Assembly: GCA_022605955.1 (NCBI GenBank)
Contig: JAKCOZ010000083.1
Coordinates: 992,001 to 1,056,000, forward strand
Reading direction: 5' to 3'
From: Rallus limicola
Taxonomy: Eukaryota > Chordata > Aves > Gruiformes > Rallidae
DNA length: 64,000 nucleotides
The notes under the pieces are model-generated. The model ran no database searches. It was not told where the DNA came from and saw nothing but the letters and a program-made list of their open reading frames with translations. Positions 1 to 11,382 of the stretch are shown in pieces; the first letter of the stretch is position 1; every line of letters starts with the position of its first letter. A program made the position numbers and the translations under genes.

Positions 1-3000
1 AAGCACCGTAGGAGGTTCCAGGCATGTTCCCTCTTTCCAGGCAAAGGTAAAGGCTGAGAGCCAAAGTGACAGGGGCTGCTCGTGTGTCCTGTTAGGAGGT
101 TTCAGACAAGCTATGCCTTTCAGGCCTAGCTTCTTTACTTTGGGAGTTATTGCTGGACATTGAGCATGTTTTGAACTGCAGTCTGCTAGGGCCGAGAAAA
201 GCACCGTAGGAGGTTCCAGGCATGTTCCCTCTTTCCAGGCAAAGGAAAAGGCTGAGAGCCAAAGTGACAGGGTCTGCTCGTGTGTCCTGTTAGGAGGTTT
301 CAGACAAGCTATGCCTTTCAGGCCTAGCTTCTTTACTTTGGGAGTTATTGCTGGACGTTTAGCATGTTTTGAACTGCAGTCTGCTAGGGCCGAGAAAAGC
401 ACCGTAGGAGGTTCCAGGCATGTTCCCTCTTTCCAGGCAAAGGAAAAGGCTGAGAGCCAAAGTGACAGGGTCTGCTCGTGTGTCCTGTTAGGAGGTTTCA
501 GACAAGCTATGCCTTTCAGGCCTAGCTTCTTTACTTTGGGAGTTATTGCTGGACGTTTAGCATGTTTTGAACTGCAGTCTGCTAGGGCCGAGAAAAGCAC
601 CGTAGGAGGTTCCAGGCATGTTCCCTCTTTCCAGGCAAAGGAAAAGGCTGAGAGCCAAAGTGACAGGGTCTGCTCGTGTGTCCTGTTAGGAGGTTTCAGA
701 CAAGCTATGCCTTTCAGGCCTAGCTTCTTTACTTTGGGAGTTATTGCTGGACGTTTAGCATGTTTTGAACTGCAGTCGGCTAGGGCCGAGAAAAGCACCG
801 TAGGAGGTTCCAGGCATGTTCCCTCTTTCCAGGCAAAGGAAAAGGCTGAGAGCCAAAGTGACAGGGGCTGCTCGTGTTTCCTGTTAGGAGGTTTCAGACA
901 AGCTATGCCTTTCAGGCCTAGCTTCTTTACTTTGGGAGTTATTGCTGGACGTTTAGCATGTTTTGAACTGCAGTCTGCTAGGGCCGAGAAAAGCACCGTA
1001 GGAGGTTCCAGGCATGTTCCCTCTTTCCAGGCAAAGGAAAAGGCTGAGAGCCAAAGTGACAGGGTCTGCTCGTGTGTCTTGTTAGGAGGTTTCAGACAAG
1101 CTATGCCTTTCAGGCCTAGCTTCTTTACTTTGGGAGTTATTGCTGGACGTTTAGCATGTTTTGAACTGCAGTCTGCTAGGGCCGAGAAAAGCACCGTAGG
1201 AGGTTCCAGGCATGTTCCCTCTTTCCAGGCAAAGGAAAAGTCTGAGAGCCAAAGTGACAGGGGCTGCTCGTGTGTCCTGTTAGGAGGTTTCAGACAAGCT
1301 ATGCCTTTCAGGCCTAGCTTCTTTACTTTGGGAGTTATTGCTGGACGTTGAGCATGTTTTGAACTGCAGTCTGCTAGGGCCGAGAAAAGCACCGTAGGAG
1401 GTTCCAGGCATGTTCCCTCTTTCCAGGCAAAGGAAAAGGCTGAGAGCCAAAGTGACAGGGTCTGCTCGTGTGTCCTGTTAGGAGGTTTAAGACAAGCTAT
1501 GCCTTTCAGGCCTAGCTTCTTTACTTTGGGAGTTATTGCTGGACGTTTAGCATGTTTTGAACTGCAGTCTGCTAGGGCCGAGAAAAGCACCGTAGGAGGT
1601 TCCAGGCATGTTCCCTCTTTCCAGGCAAAGGAAAAGGCTGAGAGCCAAAGTGACAGGGTCTGCTCGTGTGTCCTGTTAGGAGGTTTCAGACAAGCTATGC
1701 CTTTCAGGCCTAGCTTCTTTACTTTGGGAGTTATTGCTGGACGTTTAGCATGTTTTGAACTGCAGTCTGCTAGGGCCGAGAAAAGCACCGTAGGAGGTTC
1801 CAGGCATGTTCCCTCTTTCCAGGCAAAGGTAAAGGCTGAGAGCCAAAGTGACAGGGGCTGCTCGTGTGTCCTGTTAGGAGGTTTCAGACAAGCTATGCCT
1901 TTCAGGCCTAGCTTCTTTACTTTGGGAGTTATTGCTGGACGTTGAGCATGTTTTGAACTGCAGTCTGCTAGGGCCGAGAAAAGCACCGTAGGAGGTTCCA
2001 GGCATGTTCCCTCTTTCCAGGCAAAGGAAAAGGCTGAGAGCCAAAGTGACAGGGTCTGCTCGTGTGTCCTGTTAGGAGGTTTCAGACAAGCTATGCCTTT
2101 CATGCCTAGCTTCTTTACTTTGGGAGTTATTGCTGGACGTTTAGCATGTTTTGAACTGCAGTCTGCTAGGGCCGAGAAAAGCACCGTAGGAGGTTCCAGG
2201 CATGTTCCCTCTTTCCAGGCAAAGGAAAAGGCTGAGAGCCAAAGTGACAGGGTCTGCTCGTGTGTCCTGTTAGGAGGTTTCAGACAAGCTATGCCTTTCA
2301 GGCCTAGCTTCTTTACTTTGGGAGTTATTGCTGGACGTTTAGCATGTTTTGAACTGCAGTCTGCTAGGGCCGAGAAAAGCACCGTAGGAGGTTCCAGGCA
2401 TGTTCCCTCTTTCCAGGCAAAGGAAAAGGCTGAGAGCCAAAGTGACAGGGTCTGCTCGTGTGTCCTGTTAGGAGGTTTCAGACAAGCTATGCCTTTCAGG
2501 CCTAGCTTCTTTACTTTGGGAGTTATTGCTGGACGTTTAGCATGTTTTGAACTGCAGTCGGCTAGGGCCGAGAAAAGCACCGTAGGAGGTTCCAGGCATG
2601 TTCCCTCTTTCCAGGCAAAGGAAAAGGCTGAGAGCCAAAGTGACAGGGGCTGCTCGTGTTTCCTGTTAGGAGGTTTCAGACAAGCTATGCCTTTCAGGCC
2701 TAGCTTCTTTACTTTGGGAGTTATTGCTGGACGTTTAGCATGTTTTGAACTGCAGTCTGCTAGGGCCGAGAAAAGCACCGTAGGAGGTTCCAGGCATGTT
2801 CCCTCTTTCCAGGCAAAGGAAAAGGCTGAGAGCCAAAGTGACAGGGTCTGCTCGTGTGTCTTGTTAGGAGGTTTCAGACAAGCTATGCCTTTCAGGCCTA
2901 GCTTCTTTACTTTGGGAGTTATTGCTGGACGTTTAGCATGTTTTGAACTGCAGTCTGCTAGGGCCGAGAAAAGCACCGTAGGAGGTTCCAGGCATGTTCC

Positions 3001-3170
3001 CTCTTTCCAGGCAAAGGAAAAGTCTGAGAGCCAAAGTGACAGGGGCTGCTCGTGTGTCCTGTTAGGAGGTTTCAGACAAGCTATGCCTTTCAGGCCTAGC
3101 TTCTTTACTTTGGGAGTTATTGCTGGACGTTGAGCATGTTTTGAACTGCAGTCTGCTAGGGCCGAGAAAA
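1..3170 (+). repeat. 9-monomer higher-order repeat, 1782-bp period
   Basis: The segment 1 to about 1385 recurs at 1783 to about 3170 with an offset of exactly 1782 bp, nine monomers. Shared marks include AAAGGTAAAGG (47 and 1829), CAGTCGGCT (774 and 2556), CGTGTTTCC (872 and 2654), GTCTTGTTAGG (1076 and 2858) and AAAAGTCTGAG (1237 and 3019). I see only two differences: GGACAT against GGACGT near 158, and CAGGCC against CATGCC near 319. Similarity ends near 1390/3172, where CACCGTAGG faces CACAGTAGG. The first copy is cut by the window edge. Confidence 0.85.
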
Positions 3171-4479
3171 GCACAGTAGGAGGTTCCAGGCATGTTCCCT
3201 CTTTCCAGGCAAAGGAAAAGGCTGAGTGCCAAAGTGACAGGGGCTGCTCGTGTGTCCTGTTAGGAGGTTTCAGACAAGCTATGCCTTTCAGGCCTAGCTT
3301 CTTTAATTTGGGAGTTATTGCTGGACGTTTAGCATGTTTTGATCTGCAGTCTGCTAGGGCCGAGAAAAGCACCGTAGGAGGTTCCAGGCATGTTCCCTCT
3401 TTCCAGGCAAAGGAAAAGGCTGAGAGCCAAAGTGACAGGGTCTGCTTGTGTGTCCTGTTAGGAGGTTTCAGACAAGCTATGCCTTTCAGGCCTAGCTTCT
3501 TTACTTTGGGAGTTATTGCTGGACGTTTAGCATGTTTTGAACTGCAGTCTGCTAGGGCCGAGAAAAGCACCGTAGGAGGTTCCAGGCATGTTCCCTCTTT
3601 CCAGGCAAAGGAAAAGGCTGAGAGCCAAAGTGACAGGGGGTGCTCGGGTGTCCTGTTAGGAGGTTTCAGACAAGCTATGCCTTTCAGGCCTAGCTTCTTT
3701 ACTTTGGGAGTTATTGCTGGACGTTTAGCATGTTTTGAACTGCAGTCTGCTAGGGCCGAGAAAAGCACCGTAGGAGGTTCCAGGCATGTTCCCTCTTTCC
3801 AGGCAAAGGAAAAGGCTGAGAGCCAAAGTGACAGGGTCTGCTCGTGTGTCCTGTTAGGAGGTTTCAGACAAGCTATGCCTTTCAGGCCTAGCTTCTTTAC
3901 TTTGGGAGTTATTGCTGGACGTTTAGCATGTTTTGAACTGCAGTCTGCTAGGGCCGAGAAAAGCACCGTAGGAGGTTCCAGGCATGTTCCCTCTTTCCAG
4001 GCAAAGGAAAAGGCTGAGAGCCAAAGTGACAGGGGCTGCTCGTGTGTCCTGTTAGGAGGTTTCAGACAAGCTATGCCTTTCAGGCCTAGCTTCTTTACTT
4101 TGGGAGTTATTGCTGGACGTTTAGCATGTTTTGAACTGCAGTCTGCTAGGGCCGAGAAAAGCACCGTAGGAGGTTCCAGGCATGTTCCCTCTTTCCAGGC
4201 AAAGGTAAAGGCTGAGAGCCAAAGTGACAGGGGCTGCTCGTGTGTCCTGTTAGGAGGTTTCAGACAAGCTATGCCTTTCAGGCCTAGCTTCTTTACTTTG
4301 GGAGTTATTGCTGGACGTTGAGCATGTTTTGAACTGCAGTCTGCTAGGGCCGAGAAAAGCACCGTAGGAGGTTCCAGGCATGTTCCCTCTTTCCAGGCAA
4401 AGGAAAAGGCTGAGAGCCAAAGTGACAGGGTCTGCTCGTGTGTCCTGTTAGGAGGTTTCAGACAAGCTATGCCTTTCAT
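3171..4479 (+). repeat. Satellite monomers with marks shared with 31.4 kb
   Basis: Ordinary monomers, with no gene or palindrome. The first unit carries CACAGTAGG near 3172, GAGTGCC near 3226, TTTAATTTG near 3303 and GATCTGCAG at 3341. GAGTGCC and GATCTGCAG recur together near 31402 and 31519, and the downstream TGCTTGTG near 3444 recurs near 31622, so the two places share ancestry. The 3479-4321 stretch carries the same order of variants as 7334-8176 and 9162-10004 (GGGGTGCTCGGG, then plain, then AAAGGTAAAGG). Confidence 0.7.
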
Positions 4480-4836
4480 GCCTAGCTTCTTTACTTTGGG
4501 AGTTATTGCTGGACGTTTAGCATGTTTTGAACTGCAGTCTGCTAGGGCCGAGAAAAGCACCGTAGGAGGTTCCAGGCATGTTCCCTCTTTCCAGGCAAAG
4601 GAAAAGGCTGAGAGCCAAAGTGACAGGGTCTGCTCGGGTGTCCTGTTAGGAGGTTTCAGACAAGCTATGCCTTTCAGGCCTAGCTTCTTTACTTTGGGAG
4701 TTATTGCTGGACGTTTAGCATGTTTTGAATTGCAGTCTGCTAGGGCCGAGAAAAGCACCGTAGGAGGTTCCAGGCATGTTCCCTCTTTCCAGGCAAAGGA
4801 AAAGGCTGAGAGCCAAAGTGACAGGGTCTGCTCGTG

Positions 4837-4907
4837 TGTCCTGTTAGGAGGTTTCAGACAAGCTATGCCTTTCAGGCCTAGCTTGTCTGAAACCTCCTAA
4901 CAGGACA
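4837..4907. repeat. 71-nt palindrome 1, standard loop
   Basis: Perfect 29-nt arms (4837-4865 and 4879-4907) around the standard 13-nt loop TGCCTTTCAGGCC, created by a 47-bp insertion. It is the reference form: the left arm starts TGTCCTGTTAGGAGG, the right arm ends CCTCCTAACAGGACA. The monomer before it has GAATTGCAG at 4727 and the one after begins ATGCCTTTCATGCC at 4912. Confidence 0.92.
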
Positions 4908-6862
4908 AGCTATGCCTTTCATGCCTAGCTTCTTTACTTTGGGAGTTATTGCTGGACGTTTAGCATGTTTTGAACTGCAGTCTGCTAGGGCCGAGAAAAG
5001 CACCGTAGGAGGTTCCAGGCATGTTCCCTCTTTCCAGGCAAAGGAAAAGGCTGAGAGCCAAAGTGACAGGGGCTGCTCGTGTGTCCTGTTAGGAGGTTTC
5101 AGACAAGCTATGCCTTTCAGGCCTAGCTTCTTTACTTTGGGAGTTATTGCTGGACGTTTAGCATGTTTTGAACTGCAGTCTGCTAGGGCCGAGAAAAGCA
5201 CCGTAGGAGGTTCCAGGCATGTTCCCTCTTTCCAGGCAAAGGAAAAGGCTGAGAGCCAAAGTGACAGGGTCTGCTCGTGTGTCCTGTTAGGAGGTTTCAG
5301 ACAATCTATGCCTTTCAGGCCTAGCTTCTATACTTTGGGAGTTATTGCTGGACGTTTAGCATGTTTTGAACTGCAGTCTGCTAGGGCCGAGAAAAGCACC
5401 ATAGGAGGTTCCAGGCATGTTCCCTCTTTCCAGGCAAAGGAAAAGGCTGAGAGCCAAAGTGACAGGGGCTGCTTGTGTGTCCTGTTAGGAGGTTTCAGAC
5501 AAGCTATGCCTTTCAGGCCTAGCTTCTTTACTTTGGGAGTTATTGCTGGACGTTTGGCATGTTTTGAACTGCAGTCTGCTAGGGCCGAGAAAAGCACCGT
5601 AGGAGGTTCCAGGCATGTTCCCTCTTTCCAGGCAAAGGAAAAGGCTGAGAGCCAAAGTGACAGGGTCTGCTCGTGTGTCCTGTTAGGAGGTTTCAGACAA
5701 GCTATGCCTTTCAGGCCTAGCTTCTTTACTTTGGGAGTTATTGCTGGACGTTGAGCATGTTTTGAACTGCAGTCTGCTAGGGCCGAGAAAAGCACTGTAG
5801 GAGGTTCCAGGCATGTTCCCTCTTTCCAGGCAAAGGAAAAGGCTGAGAGCCAAAGTGACAGGGGCTGCTCGTGTGTCCTGTTAGGAGGTTTCAGACAAGC
5901 TATGCCTTTCAGGCCTAGCTTCTTTACTTTGGGAGTTATTGCTGGACGTTTAGCATGTTTTGAACTGCAGTCTGCTAGGGCCGAGAAAAGCACCATAGGA
6001 GGTTCCAGGCATGTTCCCTCTTTCCAGGCAAAGGAAAAGGCTGAGAGCCAAACTGACAGGGTCTGCTTGTGTGTCCTGTTAGGAGGTTTCAGACAAGCTA
6101 TGCCTTTCATGCCTAGCTTCTTTACTTTGGGAGTTATTGCTGGACGTTTAGCATGTTTTGAACTGCAGTCTGCTAGGGCCGAGAAAAGCACCGTAGGAGG
6201 TTCCAGGCATGTTCCCTCTTTCCAGGCAAAGGAAAAGGCTGAGAGCCAAAGTGACAGGGTCTGCTCGTGTGTCCTGTTAGGAGGTTTCAGACAAGCTATG
6301 CCTTTCAGGCCTAGCTTCTTTACTTTGGGAGTTATTGCTGGACGTTTAGCATGTTTTGAACTGCAGTCTGCTAGGGCCGAGAAAAGCACCGTAGGAGGTT
6401 CCAGGCATGTTCCCTCTTTCCAGGCAAAGGAAAAGGCTGAGAGCCAAAGTGACAGGGTCTGCTCGTGTGTCCTGTTAGGAGGTTTCAGACAAGCTATGCC
6501 TTTCAGGCCTAGCTTCTTTACTTTGGGAGTTATTGCTGGACGTTGAGCATGTTTTGAACTGCAGTCTGCTAGGGCCGAGAAAAGCACCGTAGGAGGTTCC
6601 AGGCATGTTCCCTCTTTCCAGGCAAAGGAATAGGCTGAGAGCCAAAGTGACAGGGTCTGCTCGTGTGTCCTGTTAGGAGGTTTCAGACAAGCTATGCCTT
6701 TCAGGCCTAGCTTCTTTACTTTGGGAGTTATTGCTGGACGTTTAGCATGTTTTGAATTGCAGTCTGCTAGGGCCGAGAAAAGCACCGTAGGAGGTTCCAG
6801 GCATGTTCCCTCTTTCCAGGCAAAGGAAAAGGCTGAGAGCCAAAGTGACAGGGTCTGACGTG

Positions 6863-6933
6863 TGTCCTGTTAGAAGGTTTCAGACAAGCTATGCCTTTCA
6901 GGCCTAGCTTGTCTGAAACCTCCTAACAGGACA
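6863..6933. repeat. 71-nt palindrome 2, standard loop, one arm mismatch
   Basis: Left arm has TTAGAAGG for TTAGGAGG (6874), giving one mismatch. A 1-bp deletion (GTCTGACGTG) lies directly upstream. GAATTGCAG precedes it. Ten monomers from palindrome 1. Confidence 0.9.
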
Positions 6934-8690
6934 AGCTATGCCTTTCATGCCTAGCTTCTTTACTTTGGGAGTTATTGCTGGACGTTTAGCATGTTTTGAA
7001 CTGCAGTCTGCTAGGGCCGAGAAAAGCACCGTAGGAGGTTCCAGGCATGTTCCCTCTTTCCAGGCAAAGGAAAAGGCTGAGAGCCAAAGTGACAGGGTCT
7101 GCTCGTGTGTCCTGTTAGGAGGTTTCAGACAAGCTATGCCTTTCAGGCCTAGCTTCTTTACTTTGGGAGTTATTGCTGGACGTTGAGCATGTTTTGAACT
7201 GCAGTCTGCTAGGGCCGAGAAAAGCACCGTAGGAGGTTCCAGGCATGTTCCCTCTTTCCAGGCAAAGGAATAGGCTGAGAGCCAAAGTGACAGGGTCTGC
7301 TCGTGTGTTCTGTTAGGAGGTTTCAGACAAGCTATGCCTTTCAGGCCTAGCTTCTTTACTTTGGGAGTTATTGCTGGACGTTTAGCATGTTTTGAATTGC
7401 AGTCTGCTAGGGCCGAGAAAAGCACCGTAGGAGGTTCCAGGCATGTTCCCTCTTTCCAGGCAAAGGAAAAGGCTGAGAGCCAAAGTGACAGGGGGTGCTC
7501 GGGTGTCCTGTTAGGAGGTTTCAGACAAGCTATGCCTTTCAGGCCTAGCTTCTTTACTTTGGGAGTTATTGCTGGACGTTTAGCATGTTTTGAACTGCAG
7601 TCTGCTAGGGCCGAGAAAAGCACCGTAGGAGGTTCCAGGCATGTTCCCTCTTTCCAGGCAAAGGAAAAGGCTGAGAGCCAAAGTGACAGGGTCTGCTCGT
7701 GTGTCCTGTTAGGAGGTTTCAGACAAGCTATGCCTTTCAGGCCTAGCTTCTTTACTTTGGGAGTTATTGCTGGACGTTTAGCATGTTTTGAACTGCAGTC
7801 TGCTAGGGCCGAGAAAAGCACCGTAGGAGGTTCCAGGCATGTTCCCTCTTTCCAGGCAAAGGAAAAGGCTGAGAGCCAAAGTGACAGGGGCTGCTCGTGT
7901 GTCCTGTTAGGAGGTTTCAGACAAGCTATGCCTTTCAGGCCTAGCTTCTTTACTTTGGGAGTTATTGCTGGACGTTTAGCATGTTTTGAACTGCAGTCTG
8001 CTAGGGCCGAGAAAAGCACCGTAGGAGGTTCCAGGCATGTTCCCTCTTTCCAGGCAAAGGTAAAGGCTGAGAGCCAAAGTGACAGGGGCTGCTCGTGTGT
8101 CCTGTTAGGAGGTTTCAGACAAGCTATGCCTTTCAGGCCTAGCTTCTTTACTTTGGGAGTTATTGCTGGACGTTGAGCATGTTTTGAACTGCAGTCTGCT
8201 AGGGCCGAGAAAAGCACCGTAGGAGGTTCCAGGCATGTTCCCTCTTTCCAGGCAAAGGAAAAGGCTGAGAGCCAAAGTGACAGGGTCTGCTCGTGTGTCC
8301 TGTTAGGAGGTTTCAGACAAGCTATGCCTTTCATGCCTAGCTTCTTTACTTTGGGAGTTATTGCTGGACGTTTAGCATGTTTTGAACTGCAGTCTGCTAG
8401 GGCCGAGAAAAGCACCGTAGGAGGTTCCAGGCATGTTCCCTCTTTCCAGGCAAAGGAAAAGGCTGAGAGCCAAAGTGACAGGGTCTGCTCGTGTGTCCTG
8501 TTAGGAGGTTTCAGACAAGCTATGCCTTTCAGGCCTAGCTTCTTTACTTTGGGAGTTATTGCTGGACGTTTAGCATGTTTTGAATTGCAGTGTGCTAGGG
8601 CCGAGAAAAGCACCGTAGGAGGTTCCAGGCATGTTCCCTCTTTCCAGGCAAAGGAAAAGGCTGAGAGCCAAAGTGACAGGGTCTGACGTG

Positions 8691-8761
8691 TGTCCTGTTA
8701 GAAGGTTTCAGACAAGCTATGCCTTTCAGGCCTAGCTTGTCTGAAACCTCCTAACAGGACA
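8691..8761. repeat. 71-nt palindrome 3, standard loop, one arm mismatch
   Basis: Copy of palindrome 2 within the 1828-bp tandem duplication, with the same arm mismatch (8702) and the same upstream 1-bp deletion. Confidence 0.9.
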
Positions 8762-10509
8762 AGCTATGCCTTTCATGCCTAGCTTCTTTACTTTGGGAGT
8801 TATTGCTGGACGTTTAGCATGTTTTGAACTGCAGTCTGCTAGGGCCGAGAAAAGCACCGTAGGAGGTTCCAGGCATGTTCCCTCTTTCCAGGCAAAGGAA
8901 AAGGCTGAGAGCCAAAGTGACAGGGTCTGCTCGTGTGTCCTGTTAGGAGGTTTCAGACAAGCTATGCCTTTCAGGCCTAGCTTCTTTACTTTGGGAGTTA
9001 TTGCTGGACGTTGAGCATGTTTTGAACTGCAGTCTGCTAGGGCCGAGAAAAGCACCGTAGGAGGTTCCAGGCATGTTCCCTCTTTCCAGGCAAAGGAATA
9101 GGCTGAGAGCCAAAGTGACAGGGTCTGCTCGTGTGTTCTGTTAGGAGGTTTCAGACAAGCTATGCCTTTCAGGCCTAGCTTCTTTACTTTGGGAGTTATT
9201 GCTGGACGTTTAGCATGTTTTGAATTGCAGTCTGCTAGGGCCGAGAAAAGCACCGTAGGAGGTTCCAGGCATGTTCCCTCTTTCCAGGCAAAGGAAAAGG
9301 CTGAGAGCCAAAGTGACAGGGGGTGCTCGGGTGTCCTGTTAGGAGGTTTCAGACAAGCTATGCCTTTCAGGCCTAGCTTCTTTACTTTGGGAGTTATTGC
9401 TGGACGTTTAGCATGTTTTGAACTGCAGTCTGCTAGGGCCGAGAAAAGCACCGTAGGAGGTTCCAGGCATGTTCCCTCTTTCCAGGCAAAGGAAAAGGCT
9501 GAGAGCCAAAGTGACAGGGTCTGCTCGTGTGTCCTGTTAGGAGGTTTCAGACAAGCTATGCCTTTCAGGCCTAGCTTCTTTACTTTGGGAGTTATTGCTG
9601 GACGTTTAGCATGTTTTGAACTGCAGTCTGCTAGGGCCGAGAAAAGCACCGTAGGAGGTTCCAGGCATGTTCCCTCTTTCCAGGCAAAGGAAAAGGCTGA
9701 GAGCCAAAGTGACAGGGGCTGCTCGTGTGTCCTGTTAGGAGGTTTCAGACAAGCTATGCCTTTCAGGCCTAGCTTCTTTACTTTGGGAGTTATTGCTGGA
9801 CGTTTAGCATGTTTTGAACTGCAGTCTGCTAGGGCCGAGAAAAGCACCGTAGGAGGTTCCAGGCATGTTCCCTCTTTCCAGGCAAAGGTAAAGGCTGAGA
9901 GCCAAAGTGACAGGGGCTGCTCGTGTGTCCTGTTAGGAGGTTTCAGACAAGCTATGCCTTTCAGGCCTAGCTTCTTTACTTTGGGAGTTATTGCTGGACG
10001 TTGAGCATGTTTTGAACTGCAGTCTGCTAGGGCCGAGAAAAGCACCGTAGGAGGTTCCAGGCATGTTCCCTCTTTCCAGGCAAAGGAAAAGGCTGAGAGC
10101 CAAAGTGACAGGGTCTGCTCGTGTGTCCTGTTAGGAGGTTTCAGACAAGCTATGCCTTTCATGCCTAGCTTCTTTACTTTGGGAGTTATTGCTGGACGTT
10201 TAGCATGTTTTGAACTGCAGTCTGCTAGGGCCGAGAAAAGCACCGTAGGAGGTTCCAGGCATGTTCCCTCTTTCCAGGCAAAGGAAAAGGCTGAGAGCCA
10301 AAGTGACAGGGTCTGCTCGTGTGTCCTGTTAGGAGGTTTCAGACAAGCTATGCCTTTCAGGCCTAGCTTCTTTACTTTGGGAGTTATTGCTGGACGTTTA
10401 GCATGTTTTGAATTGCAGTGTGCTAGGGCCGAGAAAAGCACCGTAGGAGGTTCCAGGCATGTTCCCTCTTTCCAGGCAAAGGAAAAGGCTGAGAGCCAAA
10501 GTGACAGGG

Positions 10510-10954
10510 GCTGCTCGTGTTTCCTGTTAGGAGGTTTCAGACAAGCTATGCCTTTCAGGCCTAGCTTCTTTACTTTGGGAGTTATTGCTGGACGTTTAGC
10601 ATGTTTTGAACTGCAGTCTGCTAGGGCCGAGAAAAGCACCGTAGGAGGTTCCAGGCATGTTCCCTCTTTCCAGGCAAAGGAAAAGGCTGAGAGCCAAAGT
10701 GACAGGGTCTGCTCGTGTGTCCTGTTAGGAGGTTTCAGACAAGCTATGCCTTTCAGGCCTAGCTTCTTTACTTTGGGAGTTATTGCTGGACGTTTAGCAT
10801 GTTTTGAACTGCAGTCTGCTAGGGCCGAGAAAAGCACCGTAGGAGGTTCCAGGCATGTTCCCTCTTTCCAGGCAAAGGAAAAGGCTGAGAGCCAAAGTGA
10901 CAGGTGCTGCTCATGTGTCCTGTTAGGAGGTTTCAGACAAGCTATGCCTTTCAG
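10510..10954 (+). repeat. Satellite monomers between duplicated blocks
   Basis: About two ordinary monomers. CGTGTTTCCTG near 10517 and CAGGTGCTGCTCATG near 10902 are local variants; the second includes a CG to CA change. Nothing else is visible. Confidence 0.7.
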
Positions 10955-11311
10955 GCCTAGCTTCTTTACTTTGGGAGTTATTGCTGGACGTTTAGCATGT
11001 TTTGAACTGCAGTCTGCTAGGGCCGAGAAAAGCACCGTAGGAGGTTCCAGGTATGTTCCCTCTTTCCAGGCAAAGGAAAAGGCTGAGAGCCAAAGTGACA
11101 GGGTCTGCTCGGGTGTCCTGTTAGGAGGTTTCAGACAAGCTATGCCTTTCAGGCCTAGCTTCTTTACTTTGGGAGTTATTGCTGGACGTTTAGCATGTTT
11201 TGAATTGCAGTCTGCTAGGGCCGAGAAAAGCACTGTAGGAGGTTCCAGGCATGTTCCCTCTTTCCAGGCAAAGGAAAAGGCTGAGAGCCAAAGTGACAGG
11301 GTCTGCTCGTG

Positions 11312-11382
11312 TGTCCTGTTAGGAGGTTTCAGACAAGCTATGCCTTTCAGGCCTAGCTTGTCTGAAACCTCCTAACAGGACA
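11312..11382. repeat. 71-nt palindrome 4, standard loop
   Basis: Perfect arms and standard loop. Counterpart of palindrome 1 in the 6475-bp offset block. Confidence 0.92.

Larger units (their letters stand above)
4480..7150 (+). repeat. 2.67-kb duplicated block, copy 1 (offset 6475 bp)
   Basis: This block matches 10955-13625 at a constant offset of 6475 bp. That is 32 monomers plus three 47-bp insertions minus two 1-bp deletions. It contains two palindromes (4837 and 6863), TTCTATACTT at 5325, CACCATAGG at 5398 and 5994, CGTTTGGCATG near 5550, AAAGGAATAGG near 6626 and the deletion-bearing GTCTGACGTG near 6852. Differences from the other copy are few: CACCGTAGG for CACTGTAGG near 4758, CACTGTAGG for CACCGTAGG near 5793, and AACTGACAGGGTC for AAGTGACAGGGGC near 6052. 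The first two are CpG changes. Confidence 0.85.
6640..10509 (+). repeat. 1828-bp tandem duplication (9 monomers plus one palindrome)
   Basis: Positions from about 6640 to 8681 repeat at 8468 to 10509 with a constant offset of 1828 bp. That is nine monomers plus a 47-bp insertion minus one deleted base. Marks found in both copies include the GTCTGACGTG deletion (6854 and 8682), the palindrome (6863 and 8691), AAAGGAATAGG (7264 and 9092), GTGTTCTGTTAGG (7305 and 9133) and the GGGGTGCTCGGG unit. GAATTGCAGTGTGC at 8583 recurs at 10411. The copies look essentially identical, so the duplication is recent relative to most of the array. Confidence 0.88.

Noticed and set aside
4837..4907. Rho-independent terminator or regulatory stem-loop
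   Set aside because: The stem has no following T-run, there is no gene upstream, and the element recurs in phase with a satellite. It is better explained as an insertion-derived palindrome.
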